From contig CAYUXF010000071.1 of NCBI GenBank assembly GCA_964448755.1, positions 1-7,187 of the forward strand: a stretch of 7,187 nucleotides of DNA, in the 5' to 3' direction. Below are positions 6,393-7,187 of this stretch, in pieces. Every line of letters starts with the position of its first letter. The first letter of the stretch is position 1. The stretch is from CAYUXF01 sp964448755. GTDB taxonomy: Bacteria; Margulisbacteria; Termititenacia; Termititenacales; CAYUXF01. The notes under the pieces are model-generated. The model was not told the origin of the DNA. It searched no databases and was given only the letters and a program-made list of their open reading frames with translations. Position numbers and translations under genes: made by a program.

Positions 6393-6950
6393 TTAAGCCC
6401 TTTCTAGATATTCGCCGGTACGAGTGTCTACTTTAATTTTTTCGCCAGAATTAATAAACTCTGGCACGTTAACTTTAGCACCGGTAACCAGCGTTGCCGG
6501 CTTTAAACTGGAAGTCGCTGTAGCGTTCCTAATGCCTGGCGTAGTATCTGCAACTTCTAAAACAACTGATTTTGGCAGCTCTACTGCAATAGGATTGCCG
6601 TCCAAAAATTCAATAAAAACTTCTGTATTCTCCACTAAATACTTTGCTTCTTCCTCCATTTGATCAGCAGGAATAGCGACCTGGTCAAAAGTATCGTTTT
6701 CCATAAAGTAATAGCTATCGCCGTCATCATACTGATAAAGGGCCTTTTTCTTGTCGACATTGGCTTCTTTAAATTTATCACCCGGGCGGCAGGTATATTC
6801 GGTAATTGCGCCGGTTTTAATGTCTTTAATTTTAACTTTAATAACGGCGCCGCCGCGGCCGGTCTTTTGATGATGATAATTTAAAACAACTACGGTACTG
6901 CCTTCTAGTTCTATAACATGTCCGTTCCTGAGATCATTTGCTGGTAACAT
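6393..6950 (-). CDS. efp: Translation elongation factor P
   Basis: Binds the ribosome between the P and E sites and relieves stalling at polyproline stretches. It is full length at 185 residues. Domain I (about 1-63) is KOW-like, domain II (about 65-127) is an OB-fold, and domain III ends with the family signature VPEFINSGEKIKVDTRTGEY (162-181). The loop that reaches the P-site tRNA reads KTGRGGA (29-35), so R32 stands where many EF-Ps have a modifiable lysine, and T30 replaces the usual proline of KPG. Arg is also found at this site in EarP-rhamnosylated proteins and in Thermus. The segment GIRNATATSS (139-148) departs from the common GDTA-type sequence. The ATG at 6950 has a strong AGGAGGA ribosome site (6961-6967). 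This gene probably heads the efp-accB-recJ-apt transcription unit. Confidence 0.97.
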   Translation of the reverse strand: MLPANDLRNGHVIELEGSTVVVLNYHHQKTGRGGAVIKVKIKDIKTGAITEYTCRPGDKFKEANVDKKKALYQYDDGDSYYFMENDTFDQVAIPADQMEEEAKYLVENTEVFIEFLDGNPIAVELPKSVVLEVADTTPGIRNATATSSLKPATLVTGAKVNVPEFINSGEKIKVDTRTGEYLERA

Positions 6951-6997
6951 AAACGATTTTTCCTCCTGGTTTTTTAAAATACTTTTTACTGTCTGAT

Positions 6998-7027
6998 ATT
7001 TTAGCTGTAAAGAGCGCGTTTAGTAAA
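6998..7027 (-). promoter_or_regulatory. Candidate promoter of the efp operon
   Basis: On the minus strand TTTACT (7027-7022, four of six to TTGACA) is followed after 18 bp by TAAAAT (7003-6998, five of six). Transcription would start near 6991, about 40 nt before the efp ATG. Its -35 overlaps that of the divergent candidate. Confidence 0.4.
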
Positions 7028-7052
7028 GAAAAAGAGTGCGCTATAATATAAT
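7019..7052 (+). promoter_or_regulatory. Candidate promoter of the cysteine desulfurase gene, with doubled TATAAT
   Basis: TATAAT occurs twice, sharing one base (7042-7047 and 7047-7052). TTTAGT (7019-7024, three of six) lies 17 bp before the first copy. A start near 7054 would give a leader of about 100 nt before the desulfurase. Confidence 0.45.
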
Positions 7053-7096
7053 AAGTTTTATACTTTAAATTAATGCGGTTTTTAAATATACTCTTG

Positions 7097-7120
7097 AAAA
7101 AGCTTTCTGGTCGCTTTTTT
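7097..7120 (+). other. Leader hairpin with T-tract before the desulfurase
   Basis: AAAAAGC (7097-7103) and GCTTTTT (7113-7119) pair around a nine-base loop, and T continues at 7120. It resembles a weak terminator or attenuator in the leader of the desulfurase gene. Only two of seven pairs are G-C, so stability is low. Confidence 0.25.
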
Positions 7121-7139
7121 ATTTAAAATTACACTGCGT

Positions 7140-7145
7140 AAGGAG
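7140..7145 (+). promoter_or_regulatory. Ribosome binding site deciding the TTG start of the desulfurase
   Basis: AAGGAG ends seven bases before the TTG at 7153. It is well placed for that codon and supports it as the start of the partial gene. Confidence 0.65.
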
Positions 7146-7152
7146 ATTTGGC

Positions 7153-7187
7153 TTGTTATTAAAACGTGTTTATCTGGACAACAATGC
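7153..7187 (+). CDS. NifS/IscS-type cysteine desulfurase, first 11 codons only
   Basis: The visible start reads MLLKRVYLDNN and continues with a GC that begins an Ala codon, giving the YLDNNA motif. That motif opens the class V aminotransferase cysteine desulfurases NifS and IscS (YLDNNATT); SufS-type enzymes usually have YLDNAATT. These PLP enzymes take sulfur from cysteine for iron-sulfur cluster assembly and tRNA thiolation. The start is TTG with an AAGGAG ribosome site seven bases upstream. The gene is divergent from efp and leaves the window at the right edge. Only the opening residues are seen, so the exact subgroup is not settled. Confidence 0.75.
   Translation, partial: MLLKRVYLDNN

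Noticed and set aside
4659..6884. Plus-strand open frames opposite recJ, accB and efp
   Set aside because: Antisense shadows of well-recognised genes, with no motifs of their own.
1..7187. CRISPR array, tRNA, rRNA or insertion sequence
   Set aside because: No regularly spaced repeats, no cloverleaf-like conserved tRNA sequences and no transposase or terminal repeats were found on reading both strands.

Overview
This looks like a bacterial chromosomal segment made mostly of housekeeping genes. Composition is mixed: about 53% G+C in a sampled 60-base line of recJ (5041-5100) and 17% in a sampled line of the radical SAM gene (3301-3360). Shine-Dalgarno sites are canonical (AAGGAGGTG at 2387-2395, AGGAGGA at 6961-6967). 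The gene order recJ-apt-rel resembles that of Bacillota and some candidate phyla. The sequence alone does not fix the taxon.

Layout. Reading leftward on the minus strand from position 6950 are efp (elongation factor P), accB (biotin carboxyl carrier protein), recJ (single-strand exonuclease), apt (adenine phosphoribosyltransferase) and a 337-residue radical SAM/SPASM protein. At the far left, rel (bifunctional (p)ppGpp synthetase/hydrolase) also reads leftward and is cut by the window edge. On the plus strand are two very small genes (2178-2366 and 2400-2594), which diverge from rel and converge on the radical SAM gene. At the right edge (7153-7187) are the first codons of a NifS/IscS-type cysteine desulfurase, divergent from efp.

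The unusual part is 1960-3622, between apt and rel, which are direct neighbours in many bacteria. It holds a divergent control region with a perfect 14-bp inverted repeat and a plausible plus-strand promoter. After that come an uncharacterised charged 62-residue protein and a 64-residue peptide with a two-cysteine, glycine-rich C-terminus (C52 and C57). The last gene is the radical SAM/SPASM protein, whose stop codon interlocks with that of the peptide in a shared TTAA. A short peptide with a Cys-containing tail next to a SPASM-type radical SAM enzyme is the usual form of a RiPP (ribosomally made, post-translationally modified peptide) locus, of the sactipeptide/ranthipeptide kind. I therefore read this as a candidate minimal, possibly undescribed RiPP cassette inserted in a housekeeping operon. 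The pairing is inferred; no transporter, protease or immunity gene is visible.

The other genes probably act separately: translation of polyproline stretches (efp), fatty acid synthesis (accB), DNA repair (recJ), purine salvage (apt) and the stringent response (rel). Tight spacing (2, 53, 33 and 18 bp) makes efp-accB-recJ-apt, perhaps with the radical SAM gene, one transcription unit. A promoter candidate lies upstream of efp, with an overlapping divergent one for the desulfurase.
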